Below are positions 1 through 9,955 of a DNA stretch of 64,000 nt, piece after piece. Each line of letters starts with the position of its first letter. Positions within the stretch are counted from its first letter, which is position 1. Below the pieces are notes generated by a model. That model was given only the letters and a program-made list of their open reading frames with translations. It was not told where the DNA came from and did not search any database. Source of the DNA: Taibaiella chishuiensis (GTDB taxonomy: Bacteria; Bacteroidota; Bacteroidia; Chitinophagales; Chitinophagaceae); the NCBI RefSeq assembly GCF_003014535.1, contig NZ_PYGD01000015.1:1-64000 (forward strand). Direction: 5' to 3'. The position numbers and the translations under genes are program-made.

Positions 1-191
1 CCGCGTAGACCTTGATATCTGTGCCGCAGCCAAGTTCACCCCGTTTCCTTTTCAAAGTTCCTACTTCTTTTATTTATCTCTTTTTTATCTAAAGGCCGCA
101 GCGGGCGAATATAATATAGACAGGTTAAACAAATCGCTTTGCCGGGCCCGATAGGCTGCTTTCTCCTTTTCTGCCTTCCGCTGGGACCCTT

Positions 192-222
192 CCGCAGGGA
201 CTCTTTGCAGGAGTCCCTGCGG
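192..222. repeat. Perfect 12-bp hairpin in repeat copy 1
   Basis: CCGCAGGGACTC (192-203) and its exact reverse complement (211-222) flank a 7-base loop. No T-run follows on either strand, so it does not look like an intrinsic terminator. The stem is kept without change in the second copy. Confidence 0.8.
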
Positions 223-467
223 GGACATCTAAGTTCGCCCTGTTTCCTCTTCAAAGTTCCTACTTCTTTTATTTATCTCTTTTTATCTAAGGGCCGTGAC
301 ACTGCGAAAAAAAGTATTGACTACCCTACCAGTTCTCGCTGGCGAATATGATCCTGAGATCTATTTTCCCGCTGCGCCGCAACGGGCGAATATAGACAGG
401 TTAAACCAATCGTTTTGCCGGGCCCGATAGGCTGCTTTCTCCTTTTCTGCCTTCAGCTGGGACCCTT

Positions 468-498
468 CCGCAGGGACTCTTTGCAGGAGTCCCTGCGG
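468..498. repeat. Perfect 12-bp hairpin in repeat copy 2
   Basis: The same 12-bp stem and 7-base loop as at 192-222, unchanged although bases around it differ between the copies. Confidence 0.8.
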
Positions 499-690
499 GG
501 ACATCTAAGTTCACCCTGTTTCCTCTTCAAAGTTCCTACTTCTTTTATTTATCTCTTTTTATCTAAGGGCCGTGACACGGCGAAAAAAAGAATTTACTAC
601 CCTACGAGTTCTGGCTGGCGAATATAATATAGACAGGTTAAACCAATCGTTTTGCCAGGCCCGATAGGCTGCTTTCTCCTTTTTCGCCTG

Positions 691-1243
691 ACCGGTAGTG
701 CCGGTTAAAAGCGCTTTCCCCTCGACCTCTCCTGCGCGCTTTAATCTATCTCAAATCCTTTACAGGCGCTGTTCCTTGCACCCTGTTACCCCAACTTACC
801 GGCTGTTCTATCTTTTAAGGCTCAAATTTATATAGCACCCGTATAGCACAAAAAAGATGCAATGCAAGGCATCTTTGACCCGGCCCTAACTTTCCTTCTT
901 GTTCCATATTTTGCGGGCAGTCCAGAATAAGTCATCCAGCATCAGCAACTGCCGGTGCTGGATGACCAGTTTGTTGTCGAGATGACACAGATATGAACTC
1001 ATATTGCGCAATGGTGTACCGGCAGTAGACCATTATCCTTTTCTCCAATATTTTGCAGGCAATCAAAACAATCTTATGGAGAAAAACACCTGAATATTCC
1101 CCTCTCTACGATCATTGCCCCTATAACGGGGATGATTGATCCGGCAAGGCGTCCCTGTTACGCCATCACGCATCCTGACCTTTAAGCCGGGAGAAAACAT
1201 ACCCGGTTAACGCACTCATCTTTTAAAACCTAACACAAAACAA
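691..1243. other. Non-coding stretch before the first T9SS gene
   Basis: No convincing gene. It holds a hairpin with an A-run on its left (848-876), an 11-bp perfect inverted repeat (931-941 with 956-966), and the leader of the gene at 1244. That start is preceded by an A/C-rich stretch and no Shine-Dalgarno sequence, as is usual for Bacteroidota. Confidence 0.5.
848..876 (-). terminator. Possible leftward intrinsic terminator
   Basis: AAAGATGC (853-860) and GCATCTTT (869-876) form an 8-bp stem with an 8-base loop. Read leftward, the stem runs into a T-run (A-run at 850-855 on the + strand). No leftward gene feeds it directly, so its use is uncertain. Confidence 0.35.
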
Positions 1244-3478
1244 ATGAACACCACATTACGCCACACCCTGCTCACTGCATCTGCCGCACTGGGACTTATT
1301 GCTGCACATGGCCAGCAAAACAAATGGTTTATACCACCCCGCTTCTATGATATGAATACGGCGGTACCCACCTCCGTTGCCGCGCCATCCACTTCAAGTT
1401 ATAACTATGCTTCCCAGTCCATCTACAACAACAGCGGCGCCCTGCTGTTTTATATCAGCGACAGATCTGTATTTAAAGCCGATGGCACTTATGCCTGCTC
1501 GCTGCCGATTTTCTCGTACGCCAATGGAACGATCAGTGATCTTAATCCAAAAATGATGATCGTGCCGGTGCCCAGCAACTGTAATAAATACTATGTCTTT
1601 TACTCTATGTTTGGTCCGCAGGGCTCATCGAATGTATATGCCTGCGTTATAGACATGAGTTCGGGATCTCCGGCAATAGACCCCGCCAGCCTGCATCCGG
1701 CAAGCGAGGATGGCGCCGCAACGGGCAGCAACCCCCTGCGGATCGGGAGCTATGGCACCTTTACGATATCCAAGCCTACTTCGAGTTTCAACGACCGGTT
1801 TCTGTTTGCTTTCAAAGATGGCGCCCTGCGAAAATTCATAATCGGAAGCACCGGTATCGGGGAAGCCGGTACGCTTTTTACCCTGCCGCCTGCCAACTAT
1901 AATCCACCCAATATAGAACTGTCGCCCAACCAGCAGTTCCTTACGTTCTGCCCGGGATATGGCAACAACAACCTCTACCAGATTCAACTCAATGCATCTT
2001 ATGATGCCGTAAGCACTTCCAATATTAATCTCGGGTATACCCCCAAAGGCATGCAGTACGATGCCACTTCGACCTATTTATTCGTATCTGGCAGCTCCGG
2101 TGTTCAATGGCATACTGCCGCTAATTTCACCACGGGAGCCTTTACAACCATCGCAGGCAGCACAGGCTGGGCCAATACGACCCTGGAGCTGGGTAAAACC
2201 GGGAATATCTATGGTGTTAACAGCAGTACCCAGCAACTGTCTTATATCAGCACCACAATGCCCTCGCCAACGATCACTGCCACCCCGATCCTGATCGGCC
2301 AGGGCGCCATCAATTTCCCGGTCGGTACTATGTACGCTTTACCGGCGCAGATTGACGGTCAGAATTATAACGATTTCAGCGCAAGGCCTTTACCCCGTTC
2401 CGACTTTTCGCTTGCAGGCGCTACTGCAAATGCAGCGGCCACGCCGGCTACAGCCACCAATGCTTATACCTGCAATGACATCCTTTTTGGTAATACGGGT
2501 ACCCCGGGCCCGTACCTGCTCCAGGTTCAGAGCTGTGATGCCAGCGGCAACGTTGTGAGCGGCGCCGGCTACCTGAGCTATAACAGCGGTTACCGGCCTT
2601 ACGTAGCAGGTTTTATCGATTTCAAATCCTTACCCGCTATCGGCTCGCCGCTAACGGAAACCTGGCTTGCTGATCCCGCCCATTACGGCTATTACAAAGT
2701 CACCCTGAATACTACCAATCTTTGCGGTGAAATATCGGCGCCAAAAATCAGCTACCTGAAATTAAATGCACCGCCGTCTTCCGCCACGATTAACTTCCAG
2801 ATCAATAACGGCGTAACCGGTGTACCCTGTATCAACAAGTCCATAGCAACGGCATGCCCTACAGGCATCTACTCGGGAAGTTACAATATAGGCGCACCGG
2901 GAACCTCGTTTGCGTCGAACAATATCTCTTCCTTTAGCCGTAAAATAGAAGAAGTGGATTGTATAACCGGCAATGTAACCAGCCTGCTGTACCAGGATGC
3001 CGCCCCCGTGGTACCGGCCAATCCCAACGGCTCGGCTACAGGCCTTGCCTTGAATGCGCTCACGATCAATGGCGCAACCGGCTACTTTGTTACCAATATT
3101 GTAATCGGCAAATGTTACAAGTTCACGTTAACGGCAAGCAATGCCTGCAGTAATGCCTCCGATTGGTCGTACTTCAAATTTGACGGCTATTACCGGCCAA
3201 CGCGTATCGAAGATGTAGCCAGGAGTTATGGCCTGGAAGTATATCCCAATCCTGCGCAAAACCAGCTAAAGCTTAAATTCACGCTTACAGCAAACACCGC
3301 AACCCGGTTGTCCCTCTACGACATACAGGGCAAATTGCTGATCGATGGACCTGAAACCCAGGGTACAACTGGGATAAACAACCAGGAACTGGATATCGCG
3401 CGACTGGCGCCGGGCATGTATATCTACAAACTGCATGTCGGTACGGAAACGCTTACCGGCAAGGTATCGAAACTGTAA
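1244..3478 (+). CDS. Secreted T9SS type A protein with propeller-like N-terminal module
   Basis: A 744-residue exported protein. Residues 1-24 form a signal peptide ending near AAHGQ. The middle has repeated Gly/Asn/Ser-rich strands like a beta-propeller, with a conserved stretch MMIVPVPSNCNKYYVF around residue 105. The same module opens the type B cargo encoded leftward at 33854-35707, where it reads TMIVPMPDSAGKYYIF. A cysteine-containing beta-sandwich region follows. The last ~80 residues are a T9SS type A signal (YPNPAQN, LYDIQGK, LAPGMYIYKL), so export through the outer membrane and anchoring or release there are expected. The substrate is unknown. The next gene encodes a protein of the same plan. 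Confidence is high for secretion and low for function. Confidence 0.9.
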   Translation: MNTTLRHTLLTASAALGLIAAHGQQNKWFIPPRFYDMNTAVPTSVAAPSTSSYNYASQSIYNNSGALLFYISDRSVFKADGTYACSLPIFSYANGTISDLNPKMMIVPVPSNCNKYYVFYSMFGPQGSSNVYACVIDMSSGSPAIDPASLHPASEDGAATGSNPLRIGSYGTFTISKPTSSFNDRFLFAFKDGALRKFIIGSTGIGEAGTLFTLPPANYNPPNIELSPNQQFLTFCPGYGNNNLYQIQLNASYDAVSTSNINLGYTPKGMQYDATSTYLFVSGSSGVQWHTAANFTTGAFTTIAGSTGWANTTLELGKTGNIYGVNSSTQQLSYISTTMPSPTITATPILIGQGAINFPVGTMYALPAQIDGQNYNDFSARPLPRSDFSLAGATANAAATPATATNAYTCNDILFGNTGTPGPYLLQVQSCDASGNVVSGAGYLSYNSGYRPYVAGFIDFKSLPAIGSPLTETWLADPAHYGYYKVTLNTTNLCGEISAPKISYLKLNAPPSSATINFQINNGVTGVPCINKSIATACPTGIYSGSYNIGAPGTSFASNNISSFSRKIEEVDCITGNVTSLLYQDAAPVVPANPNGSATGLALNALTINGATGYFVTNIVIGKCYKFTLTASNACSNASDWSYFKFDGYYRPTRIEDVARSYGLEVYPNPAQNQLKLKFTLTANTATRLSLYDIQGKLLIDGPETQGTTGINNQELDIARLAPGMYIYKLHVGTETLTGKVSKL

Positions 3479-3501
3479 TACTACGCCTCCGGCATACCCA
3501 T

Positions 3502-3532
3502 ACAAGAGCTTACCCACAGAGTAAGCTCTTGT
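3502..3532 (+). terminator. Hairpin after the first T9SS gene
   Basis: A perfect 12-bp stem (3502-3513 with 3521-3532) and a 7-base loop lie 23 bp after the stop. Only a short mixed T-stretch follows. It probably ends or protects the mRNA. Confidence 0.6.
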
Positions 3533-3663
3533 CGTTTATAGTGCCTAAAGCGCAAACGCATGATCGCGGCTTGCGTGCTATTTTACGCAACAAGTAAACG
3601 GTTTGTGCTTTTCGTTTGATGTGCTGTAGCAAGCGGATGAGCGCATATCTTACATATTAGCTC

Positions 3664-3692
3664 AAGGACGGCATTTTAGTGCCGTCCTTTTT
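3664..3692 (+). terminator. Strong rightward intrinsic terminator
   Basis: AAGGACGGCA (3664-3673), a 6-base loop, TGCCGTCCTT (3680-3689), then T to 3692. It stands 130 bp beyond the previous hairpin with no gene between, so it is either a second stop for the upstream gene or the end of a small transcript. Confidence 0.75.
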
Positions 3693-4282
3693 CTTGGTCC
3701 TACGGGTAACAAGTACCCCTATTTTCCTATACGATCGTGGTCATACGCCAGCTGACCGGACCGTCCTGGCTGTACACCACTACTCCTCAACCCTTATCCG
3801 GCAGCCTGACTTCGTCGACTAAAAAGCTGGTCTTGCAACATCAGTTATTCCATCCATAACAACAAGACCTGCTATAAATGGAGGTGAAACTGCATCGGCA
3901 TAAGCACCGCTCCTTTACTTTCGCCCTCCCGCACAATATGCATATTTAAAACACTGCCTGCTAGCGTCCTAAAAAATGTATACATAGTTATGTGTCCTAT
4001 ATACACAGTTATACAATGTCATTGCCGGGACGTTCAAAGAAACTTCAATTTGGTAAAGAAATCGGGAACAAGCCTGTTCCATCTTACCAAAACCATTCCA
4101 TCAATTTTCCGGATCAGGAGGGCCGGATTGTAGTCCTTTGATGTCTTTCGTTCTTATGTGCCGGGAGCCTGATGGGGAAAATGAACGGGGCCAGGCCCCT
4201 TGCAACAAATCGGCGATCATCGATTATGCCGTACTAACACCAAATGAAACCACAATTTAAATGCACACCAAACACAAACGCT

Positions 4283-6760
4283 ATGCAAAAAACAACACGA
4301 ATCTTCGCCCTTTCCGCGCTGCTCTGCACGACGGGCGCCCAACTGGCCCAAGGGCAGGCCAACGACTGGATCATTGCCCCCGACAAACATATGCACTTTA
4401 CGGAGTGCTGTAACTTTTTATCCACCCTGCCGGGCAGTTCAGGTATCGCCAATTGCGGAGCCGGAGCAGGTTACCGATGGGATCAGTATGCCGGCGTAGT
4501 CTCCGATGCCAATGGAAATGGGATGGCTTTTGTAAATGCCTGCGGCACGTACGATCCCAATACCGGGGCCAGTATAGGCAGCAACGCTTCTCCCTATACC
4601 TTTGCTGTACCCGGCTTGTGCAACCGGTATTACTCCGTGGGCTGGGCTACCGTAGGTGTTGGCGGCTCCAGGCACCAGGAGCTTTTTTTCCGCCAGCTGG
4701 ATGCTTCCAATCCGGCCGCTATTGTTGAAACCAGCGCCACCAGCGTTTATTCCACCAGCAATATTACCCCGATTGCGTTGGCGCCGCTGGCAGCAGATGG
4801 CAGCCGTATGGTATATGTAAGCAATGATATGAAGCAGTTGATTGCTATTTATGTAGCAGCCAATGGCGCGATTAGTACCCCGGTGGTACGTGCTACGCTG
4901 CCCATAGGTATCTGGGATATGGAAGTATCGCCGAACGGCAAAAAGATCGTCATCAATCATGGGAGTTATGTCACCTTATTCGATCTGATCAGTAATACAG
5001 AGATAGCCCTGGGCGGCACCTTTCCCAATACCACCCGTATTTCCGGTATCGAGTATATACCCAATACCGTTAGCGGCGACCGGGTTTATATCAGCTACCA
5101 CCAATCGGCTTCTGCATTAAGTTTCAATATGGAAGGCCTGGGTTATGTCAACCTGAATGCGCCCAATGTGCTCCAGGACGCCCTTACCGGTATGCCGAAT
5201 ACCCTGGCCAAAAGCGGGTTTGGCTTTACAGATATCGAGCGGGGCAAAAACGGCTATCTCTATTTCACCTACCATCCCGGCTGGGGCTCGCACTGGCTCA
5301 ATAACGGGGATGTAGGCACGATGTACTCCAGCCTGGCCGATGTGCCCAGCTATTTTGTACCGGTATCGCCAGCTACTACGGTCAGCGCTATTGACCAGAA
5401 TACTTCGGGTTATATTATACAGAAACAGATTGACGGGGAAGATTACCGGAGCTTTAGCCTTGCAGTGCCGACCTTTACCGTCAACGGCAAAAGCCAGACG
5501 CCTGCCTTCCCGGACATCATGATCTGCGACAATGAAGACGTGCGTTTGTTTACCTATGAGCCCAGTTATTATTCCGCTTATACCTTAACCTTTCAGAAAG
5601 GTACGATATCGGGTAGTAACTTCAGCCCGGGACCGACTTTTACAACGGGTTCGACCCCGAGATCCAAAACACGCGACACGATCAGCATTGGTTCTTATCT
5701 TGCGGGGTATTCGGGGGGTATGAGCATTACCTATACCGTCTACAACGGTTGTACCGCGCAGTCTTCCACGCAGATCGTGAACATAAAACGGGCCTCCACC
5801 CTGGCCAACTACAAGGCCATTACCAATCCCGCCTCCGGCTTCGAGGGCTCCAAGGATATCCAGAAAACCCTGCCGATCAATACGCCCATGCCTGCAGGTA
5901 CTACTTTGAACAATTTTAAAAATGATGTGGCATCCAAGATTGGCTGGTATGGCGCCACCTCTGCCGGTGTGAATAGTATTACGACCAATGGCAATTATAC
6001 CCTGAGGGTATACGAAGCCATGTACAAACTGGACACCGTTCCTCTGCCGGGTGGCGGATTCAGAGTAGACACAAATGGTGGCGTACGCCGCGTTTATGTG
6101 GACATCGATCCGGTAACCGGTGTGCGGACAACGAGTTCGGCTCCTGATGTCTGTTACTTTACCGCCTCAAGCCCGGTCACTAATGCCACTGTTCGTTTTA
6201 ACAGCAAGTCGCTCCAGTTCCTCGATCCGGGCGACCCCAATGCCGACCCACGTTTCTATTTTGATAAAACGGTAAGCAACCAGGATGGCGTTGATTATTT
6301 CAGAGATTATTATACTTATGCCAGGCTTTCCGGCACATTGACTGACTACAATCAAAAAATATGGTGCGTGGATTTTACGGTGATTACCCCTGAGGGTTGT
6401 GTTGCCCGGAATCTCAGCTACTTCAGGATAGCGACAACCACGCTTGGCAATGGGGGAAGTGCGCGACCAGGTAGAACGGATGAGGAGGGAACGGGCATCA
6501 CCGAAGTAACAGAAGCAACGGATGATGCCGTGCACGTTTTCCCTAACCCTACATCGGACAAGGTACAGCTCAGGTTCCCGGTCCAGTCTAAGTCGGCGTC
6601 TGTTGTTGTATACGACATGTATGGCAGGACGGTACTGACCCAGGCGGCACTGCCGCCCGGCAAGGCCACGCTTGACCTCAAGCCACTTCCCGCAGGTGTG
6701 TATAGTTATAAATTAATGATCGATGACCGTGCCTGTTATGGTAAAATGATCAAACGATAA
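4283..6760 (+). CDS. Secreted T9SS type A protein, large
   Basis: A secreted protein of 825 residues from the chosen start. An in-frame ATG at 4244 would put 13 polar residues before the signal peptide, so the ATG at 4283 (MQKTTRIFALSALL, ending LAQGQ) is preferred. The N-terminal 350 residues are propeller-like and distantly resemble the protein at 1244-3478 (both begin with a Trp-Ile/Phe-hydrophobic-Pro stretch after cleavage). Two Ig-like or PKD-like regions follow, then a Glu/Thr-rich linker and a T9SS type A signal (FPNPTSDKVQLRF, VYDMYGRTVLTQ, LPAGVYSYKL). It is probably a surface or released protein; ligand or activity unknown. The kinase gene downstream has its own leader of about 200 bp. 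Confidence 0.88.
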   Translation: MQKTTRIFALSALLCTTGAQLAQGQANDWIIAPDKHMHFTECCNFLSTLPGSSGIANCGAGAGYRWDQYAGVVSDANGNGMAFVNACGTYDPNTGASIGSNASPYTFAVPGLCNRYYSVGWATVGVGGSRHQELFFRQLDASNPAAIVETSATSVYSTSNITPIALAPLAADGSRMVYVSNDMKQLIAIYVAANGAISTPVVRATLPIGIWDMEVSPNGKKIVINHGSYVTLFDLISNTEIALGGTFPNTTRISGIEYIPNTVSGDRVYISYHQSASALSFNMEGLGYVNLNAPNVLQDALTGMPNTLAKSGFGFTDIERGKNGYLYFTYHPGWGSHWLNNGDVGTMYSSLADVPSYFVPVSPATTVSAIDQNTSGYIIQKQIDGEDYRSFSLAVPTFTVNGKSQTPAFPDIMICDNEDVRLFTYEPSYYSAYTLTFQKGTISGSNFSPGPTFTTGSTPRSKTRDTISIGSYLAGYSGGMSITYTVYNGCTAQSSTQIVNIKRASTLANYKAITNPASGFEGSKDIQKTLPINTPMPAGTTLNNFKNDVASKIGWYGATSAGVNSITTNGNYTLRVYEAMYKLDTVPLPGGGFRVDTNGGVRRVYVDIDPVTGVRTTSSAPDVCYFTASSPVTNATVRFNSKSLQFLDPGDPNADPRFYFDKTVSNQDGVDYFRDYYTYARLSGTLTDYNQKIWCVDFTVITPEGCVARNLSYFRIATTTLGNGGSARPGRTDEEGTGITEVTEATDDAVHVFPNPTSDKVQLRFPVQSKSASVVVYDMYGRTVLTQAALPPGKATLDLKPLPAGVYSYKLMIDDRACYGKMIKR

Positions 6761-6774
6761 ATCAATAAAAGCAG

Positions 6775-6808
6775 CATACAGCGGCCCCCGGAAGGGGGCT
6801 TCTGTATG
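6775..6808 (+). terminator. Hairpin after the second T9SS gene
   Basis: An outer stem CATACAG/CTGTATG (6775-6781 with 6802-6808) encloses GCCCCC/GGGGGC (6784-6789 with 6794-6799). It is a stable hairpin 15 bp after the stop, without a good T-run. Confidence 0.55.
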
Positions 6809-6958
6809 ATAGCCGGGGCCGGTGTAATAAAAGCAGGAACAATAGTACGTAACCAGGAGCGGCCGTATATTCGTATTTCATTATTTTTACTAAGATAAAT
6901 AACGGAATATTAGAACGTTCCTGTTAAACTCATCGGCATATCGCCTTACAACTAACTT

Positions 6959-9955
6959 ATGATTCCAAACGGATCTTACAGAAATACCTTAAAAACTTTT
7001 TTTGCTTGTTTTGAACGAAGGATAACCTGCATCATCGTTGCATTGTGCCTGTATACCCCTTCAAAAGGACAGTTGTATAGTTCGACTAATTATGAGTGGC
7101 AACAAGGGTTCAATGCAACTACCGGGTATAACCTGGTCCAGGATCATAATGGTTATATATGGATCAGCACGGAAAACGGTTTGATGCGCTTCAATGGATA
7201 TGGATTCAAGACCTACACGACCAGGGATGGGTTACCGGACAATGAAATAATAACACTCCATGAAGATACAGAAGGCAGGTTATGGTTATTGCCGTTTGCC
7301 CGGAATATCGCCTATATAAAAAACGGCAAGATCTACACGCCGCAAAATGACTTTTTATTGAGCAGGCTCAAATTAAGACGAAAGCTGGAATGGCTGTCTG
7401 TGAATAAAAACGGGGATATATGGATAGCCGACGACCAGCTATGGTTATGCAACTACAAAGACAGCTCCGTAAAAAAAATAGACAGGATTAATGGAAAGCC
7501 CTTCGACGCTACAGCCATAACCGGCAGATGCCTGGATGACAAAGGACGGCTGATGATTGTAGTTGACGCAAACATATACCGATGGTCAGATACGGCATTT
7601 ATCAGGATTTGCAGTATGCCTGCCGGTACAACAGGTTATACCTACCTGGCAGACTCTGTTTTATACAATCCGCAACAGGGGCGCATCTTCTATTTAAATC
7701 AAAAAACAACAGGCCAAAAGCTTTCAGCAATAACCAGGACGCCCGTGATCAGGCATGTGCACAGTGTTACCAGGATATCCGGCCACGAAATGATGGTCAC
7801 TTCCGATAATGGCGCCCGCATCCTGGATATCAGGACCGGTTTGCTAAAAGATACATTCCTCATGGGATCTAAAGTGGGTTCGGGTTTAAAAGCAAGAGAC
7901 GGATCATTTTGGTTCGGCACAACGGGGAAAGGTATTTCCCGCTTTTTAAGCACTTATGTGAAACGTTTAGAACTGGGACCGGCCGCACCTTCGATCGTAT
8001 CCATTAAAGGGCGGGAAGCAGGAATGAGCTGCACAACGGATGACGCCCTTTATATTACAGCAACTTACCAAAAGAAGACAGCCCGGTACGCAATCACTAA
8101 AATGGCACTGGCCCACGAGAACCGGCGGGCGCATTTCTTTTATGTCGGTCAGAATAACAAGGGCGATTGGATAACCTGCTCCGATTCGACCATTTTACGC
8201 AGGCGTTTAGGAGCAAGGTCGCTGAAACGGTTGCAAGGACATGTAAAATCGGTACTGGAAGAGCCTTCGGGACATTTAATTATAGGCTCCATCGATGGCG
8301 TGTTTCGTTTGAATAAGGATAAGTTTTTGTATACGGACACTTTTCTATTCCGGCAACGTATAACAACGCTCGCCCGGATAAACGACACGATTTATGCCGG
8401 CACATTTAACGGCGTCCTGGCCTGTTATCCCAACAAGCCCTATCAGCATATAACGCTGCCCGGGAATCAGGGCGACGGACATATCACCGCCTTGTCTCCG
8501 GGTAAAGACGGCCTTCTTTGGGTTGCCAACGGCAAGACAGACCTGATGGTATTGAAAGCGCAGCAATGGGTGCAAACGATCGGTATCCAGGATGGCTTGC
8601 AATGTAACCGGATCTCCTGTCTTAAATCTTCCGGAAATTTACTTTGGGTGGGAACAGATAACGGCTTGTTTGCGATAGCTCAAACACCACCTTATAAAAT
8701 TGTACGGCACCTGACCTATGCCACGGGGCTTAACAGCAACCAGATAAACTGTATTGATATATACAAAGGGCGGGTATGGGTAGGGACGATTAACGGCGTT
8801 AATTATTTTGACGAAAGCGATATTTTCCGCACCAGTGACAGTCCAAAAATAATTGTCAATAATATCGAAAATGACGGCAAAGATCTATACCCGGGTAAAG
8901 ACAAAATAACCCTCAGCAACAGCCCCCTGACTATAGATTTTGATGTGGTCGATTTTTCGGGTGGAACCAAACCGATATTCGAATACAAAATAGGCGAAAA
9001 CAGCGAATGGATTGCGATTCAGGACAACCGGCTCTACTTCCCGGCGATACCCTATGGCAACTTCACCGTCTTCATAAGAGCCTTCTCTCCCAATTGGGGA
9101 GCAATACCGCTATTCATGCAGGCTTTTCAAAACCCGGTACCGCTGTTTCTTAAATGGTGGTTTATCCTGATCATGATCTTTTGCTGCTTTGCCCTGCTTC
9201 TGATTACCGGTTTCTTTACCTTAAGAAGGATACGGAGTAACGACAAGATAAAACTGGCCACTCAGCAAAACCTGCTGCTGCTGGAACAAATGGCATTGCA
9301 GGGGCAAATGAGCCCGCACTTTATTTTCAATAGTATCGCTGCTATAAAACAGCATTATGTTACCGGCAATACCCAGCAGGCAAACGGACTTGTGGATTCC
9401 TTCTCGGCTTTAATCCGGCAAACGTTTGAGATGGCTGCAGAGGTATTCGTTTCCCTGGATAAAGAGCTCAATTATTTACGGCACTATATGGACGTGGAAA
9501 AAATCCGCTTTAATGCTTCCTTTCAATACAGTATCCGGGTAGATGTCCAAATGTCCAGCCAGCATATCCCTGTGCCCGCTATGTTATTGCAACCTGTAGT
9601 TGAAAACGCGATCCGGCATGGCGTCCGGCACCTGCTCGACAAGGAGGGCCAGGTAGAGCTCTATGTACACCAGGCCGGTGAGCGCATTATATTTACGGTT
9701 ACAGATAATGGTATCGGGCGACTGAAGTCATTGGCGATGAAGGACCGGGATATGCTCCAGCCCATAAATAGCAGCAGCGTGAACGAAAGAAGAATCCATA
9801 TCCTCAACAGGCTATTCAACAATAAGATTGAAGTCCGTACCGACGACCTTATCGATGAAAACGGGCTGCCATCCGGCACCAGGATTGTAATTGCTTACCC
9901 GATCAGTATCATTCACGAAATATCAAAAAATGAAAATAGTCATTATCGAAGATGA
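6959..9955 (+). CDS. LytS-type sensor histidine kinase with two-component propeller
   Basis: A 998-residue membrane sensor. After an N-terminal hydrophobic segment (residues 22-40) come two-component propeller repeats (motifs such as GLMRFNGYGF, GYIWISTENG and LLWVGTDNGLF) to about residue 640. A Y_Y_Y-type sandwich domain precedes one transmembrane helix near 735-760. The cytoplasmic part is a His_kinase domain with the phospho-acceptor in MSPHFIFNS (His near 787) and the N-box LQPVVENAIRHG, then DNGIG. This is the usual plan for periplasmic carbohydrate or envelope sensing, but the ligand cannot be read. The 3' end overlaps the LytTR regulator gene by 26 bp, so the two are translated together and form a pair. 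Confidence 0.95.
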   Translation: MIPNGSYRNTLKTFFACFERRITCIIVALCLYTPSKGQLYSSTNYEWQQGFNATTGYNLVQDHNGYIWISTENGLMRFNGYGFKTYTTRDGLPDNEIITLHEDTEGRLWLLPFARNIAYIKNGKIYTPQNDFLLSRLKLRRKLEWLSVNKNGDIWIADDQLWLCNYKDSSVKKIDRINGKPFDATAITGRCLDDKGRLMIVVDANIYRWSDTAFIRICSMPAGTTGYTYLADSVLYNPQQGRIFYLNQKTTGQKLSAITRTPVIRHVHSVTRISGHEMMVTSDNGARILDIRTGLLKDTFLMGSKVGSGLKARDGSFWFGTTGKGISRFLSTYVKRLELGPAAPSIVSIKGREAGMSCTTDDALYITATYQKKTARYAITKMALAHENRRAHFFYVGQNNKGDWITCSDSTILRRRLGARSLKRLQGHVKSVLEEPSGHLIIGSIDGVFRLNKDKFLYTDTFLFRQRITTLARINDTIYAGTFNGVLACYPNKPYQHITLPGNQGDGHITALSPGKDGLLWVANGKTDLMVLKAQQWVQTIGIQDGLQCNRISCLKSSGNLLWVGTDNGLFAIAQTPPYKIVRHLTYATGLNSNQINCIDIYKGRVWVGTINGVNYFDESDIFRTSDSPKIIVNNIENDGKDLYPGKDKITLSNSPLTIDFDVVDFSGGTKPIFEYKIGENSEWIAIQDNRLYFPAIPYGNFTVFIRAFSPNWGAIPLFMQAFQNPVPLFLKWWFILIMIFCCFALLLITGFFTLRRIRSNDKIKLATQQNLLLLEQMALQGQMSPHFIFNSIAAIKQHYVTGNTQQANGLVDSFSALIRQTFEMAAEVFVSLDKELNYLRHYMDVEKIRFNASFQYSIRVDVQMSSQHIPVPAMLLQPVVENAIRHGVRHLLDKEGQVELYVHQAGERIIFTVTDNGIGRLKSLAMKDRDMLQPINSSSVNERRIHILNRLFNNKIEVRTDDLIDENGLPSGTRIVIAYPISIIHEISKNENSHYRR

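Larger units (their letters stand above)
31..690. repeat. Imperfect long direct repeats (two full, two partial copies)
   Basis: One unit recurs: a CCGGGCCCGATAGGCTGC box at 142 and 418 (CCAGGCCC form at 655), a hairpin, a pyrimidine-rich block (copies near 33, 231 and 508), and a tail with GCGAATAT and AGACAGGTTAAAC leading into the next box. The period is 276 bp between the first two boxes and 237 bp to the third; the difference is mostly an insertion around 347-386. The left copy lacks its beginning at the window edge and the right copy stops near 690. Short open frames in the units are identical by repetition and look non-coding. No transposase or integrase is nearby. Confidence 0.85.
3479..4282. 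other. Non-coding gap between two T9SS genes
   Basis: About 800 bp with no convincing gene. It holds two hairpins (3502-3532 and 3664-3692), the second a strong rightward terminator. The rest is unremarkable apart from the upstream region of the gene starting at 4283. Confidence 0.5.

Noticed and set aside
139-627. Two near-identical 70-codon frames in the left repeats
   Set aside because: They are identical only because the repeat unit is; they cross the hairpin and the pyrimidine block and have no signal or motif that would mark a peptide.
931-966. 11-bp perfect inverted repeat as a terminator or operator
   Set aside because: No T-run and no second copy found; nothing ties it to a gene.
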